Shown: one piece after another, positions 63,360 through 64,000 of the stretch | Numbering within the stretch: the first letter of the stretch is position 1 | How the letters are laid out: the number at the start of each line of letters is the position of its first letter | Source of the DNA: Halarcobacter sp. | GTDB taxonomy: Bacteria > Campylobacterota > Campylobacteria > Campylobacterales > Arcobacteraceae | Length of the DNA: 64,000 nt | Assembly (NCBI GenBank): GCA_030145305.1 | Contig: JAQYVX010000002.1 | Location: 310,001-374,000, forward strand | Reading direction: 5' to 3' | The notes under the pieces: model-generated | Told to the model about the DNA's origin: nothing | Databases searched by the model: none | Seen by the model: only the letters and a program-made list of their open reading frames with translations | Position numbers and translations under genes: made by a program

Positions 63360-64000
63360 TTAAACATTAAATCTAAAATGCATCACATCGCCATCTTGAA
63401 CGATATAATCTTTTCCTTCTAGTTTTAATTTACCAGCTTCTTTACATTTAGCTTCGCCACCAAGTTCAACAAAATCATTATACCCAATAACTTCAGCTTT
63501 AATAAAACCTTTTTCGAAATCATTATGTATAACAGCTGCTGCTTGTGGAGCTTTCGTATTTTTCTTAATAGTCCAAGCTCTAACTTCTATTTTTCCAGCA
63601 GTGAAATATGATTGAAGACCAAGTTTATCAAATGCACAATGAATGATTTTTTCTAAGCCTGATTCTTCAACACCTAAATCATTTAGCATCTCTTTTGCTT
63701 CATCATCTTCCATACCAATTAGTTCTTCTTCAATTTTTGCACAAAGCATAACTAAATCAGCACCTACACTAGCTGCATGTTCTTTTAAAATTTCAACAAA
63801 ATTATTACCATCAACTAATGAATCTTCATCAACATTTGCACCATAGATAACATCTTTATTTGATAAAAATCTTAATTCTTTATCTAAAGCTATAAAATCT
63901 TCATCATCTTTATTTTCAAATGTTTTTACAGGTTGTAATTCTTCTAAATGCTTCATTACTTCTTGTGCAATTTCTAGACTAGCAGCAGCTTCTTTTGAAA
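63360..64000 (-). CDS. ychF: Redox-regulated ATPase YchF, C-terminal part (5' end outside window)
   Basis: The frame is open to the window edge on the minus strand; the internal Met at 63956 is not the start. The visible 213 residues contain the end of the G-domain/coiled-coil region and the C-terminal TGS domain: IHCAFDKLGLQSYFTAGK, VRAWTIKKNTKAPQAAAVIH, FEKGFIKAEVIGYNDFVELG and a final QDGDVMHFRFNV, which are family signatures. YchF/OLA1 is a ribosome-associated ATPase. Confidence 0.94.
   Translation of the reverse strand, partial: SKEAAASLEIAQEVMKHLEELQPVKTFENKDDEDFIALDKELRFLSNKDVIYGANVDEDSLVDGNNFVEILKEHAASVGADLVMLCAKIEEELIGMEDDEAKEMLNDLGVEESGLEKIIHCAFDKLGLQSYFTAGKIEVRAWTIKKNTKAPQAAAVIHNDFEKGFIKAEVIGYNDFVELGGEAKCKEAGKLKLEGKDYIVQDGDVMHFRFNV

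Overview
The window is AT-rich, densely packed bacterial chromosome. Short intergenic gaps, frequent TTG/GTG starts, a RecO of the short Campylobacterota type, a MurF with an N-terminal membrane segment, a ruvA-ddl-hydrolase-murF operon and many chemoreceptor and two-component genes point to a Campylobacterota species, most likely of the Arcobacter group. That placement is inferred from gene content; no 16S or tRNA gene lies in the window.

Layout. 1-9.4 kb: the end of a PnuC-type transporter with a small-molecule kinase, a secreted protein of unknown function, a KefB-type antiporter, uvrC, alanine racemase, a Sel1 protein and a Tim44-like protein. 8.6-18.2 kb: CinA-like protein, adk, bioA, a YgiQ radical SAM protein, a ZnuA-like protein that lacks its metal ligands, aspS, an LpoA-like lipoprotein, a divergent uracil-DNA glycosylase and a 69-residue HTH-like protein with a near-consensus promoter. 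18.2-28.9 kb: one long S10-spc ribosomal protein operon on the minus strand (rpsJ to infA). It is driven by a perfect TTGACA-17-TATAAT promoter and closed by a strong hairpin. rpmD is absent, and the usual rpmJ-rpsM-rpsK-rpsD-rpoA-rplQ block does not follow.

29.0-31.85 kb is a small accessory island in decay: a two-TM protein, an S24 phage-type repressor with an in-frame amber codon, a DUF2971-type gene split by a -1 shift at an A7 tract, and an internally deleted D12-type DNA adenine methylase. 31.85-44.6 kb returns to core genes: DoxX, two flavoprotein oxidoreductases, a HIT protein, the murF/ddl/ruvA operon, a chemoreceptor with a CXXCH haem motif beside a very small CheZ-like protein, truD and thiL, then superoxide reductase.

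45-54 kb groups a RimB-like retropepsin, RimK and an AstE/AspA-like deacylase with MgtE, two MscS channels, a second (exported) retropepsin and a ZntB-type transporter. This suggests a glutamate-tailing or peptide-turnover module set among ion and osmotic homeostasis genes. 54-64 kb holds a 1243-residue hybrid histidine kinase, a REC-HD-GYP regulator, ppnP, recO, an 800-residue protein ending in a degenerate GGDEF domain, an HDOD protein and the 3' part of ychF. No complete insertion sequence, CRISPR array, tRNA or rRNA was seen.
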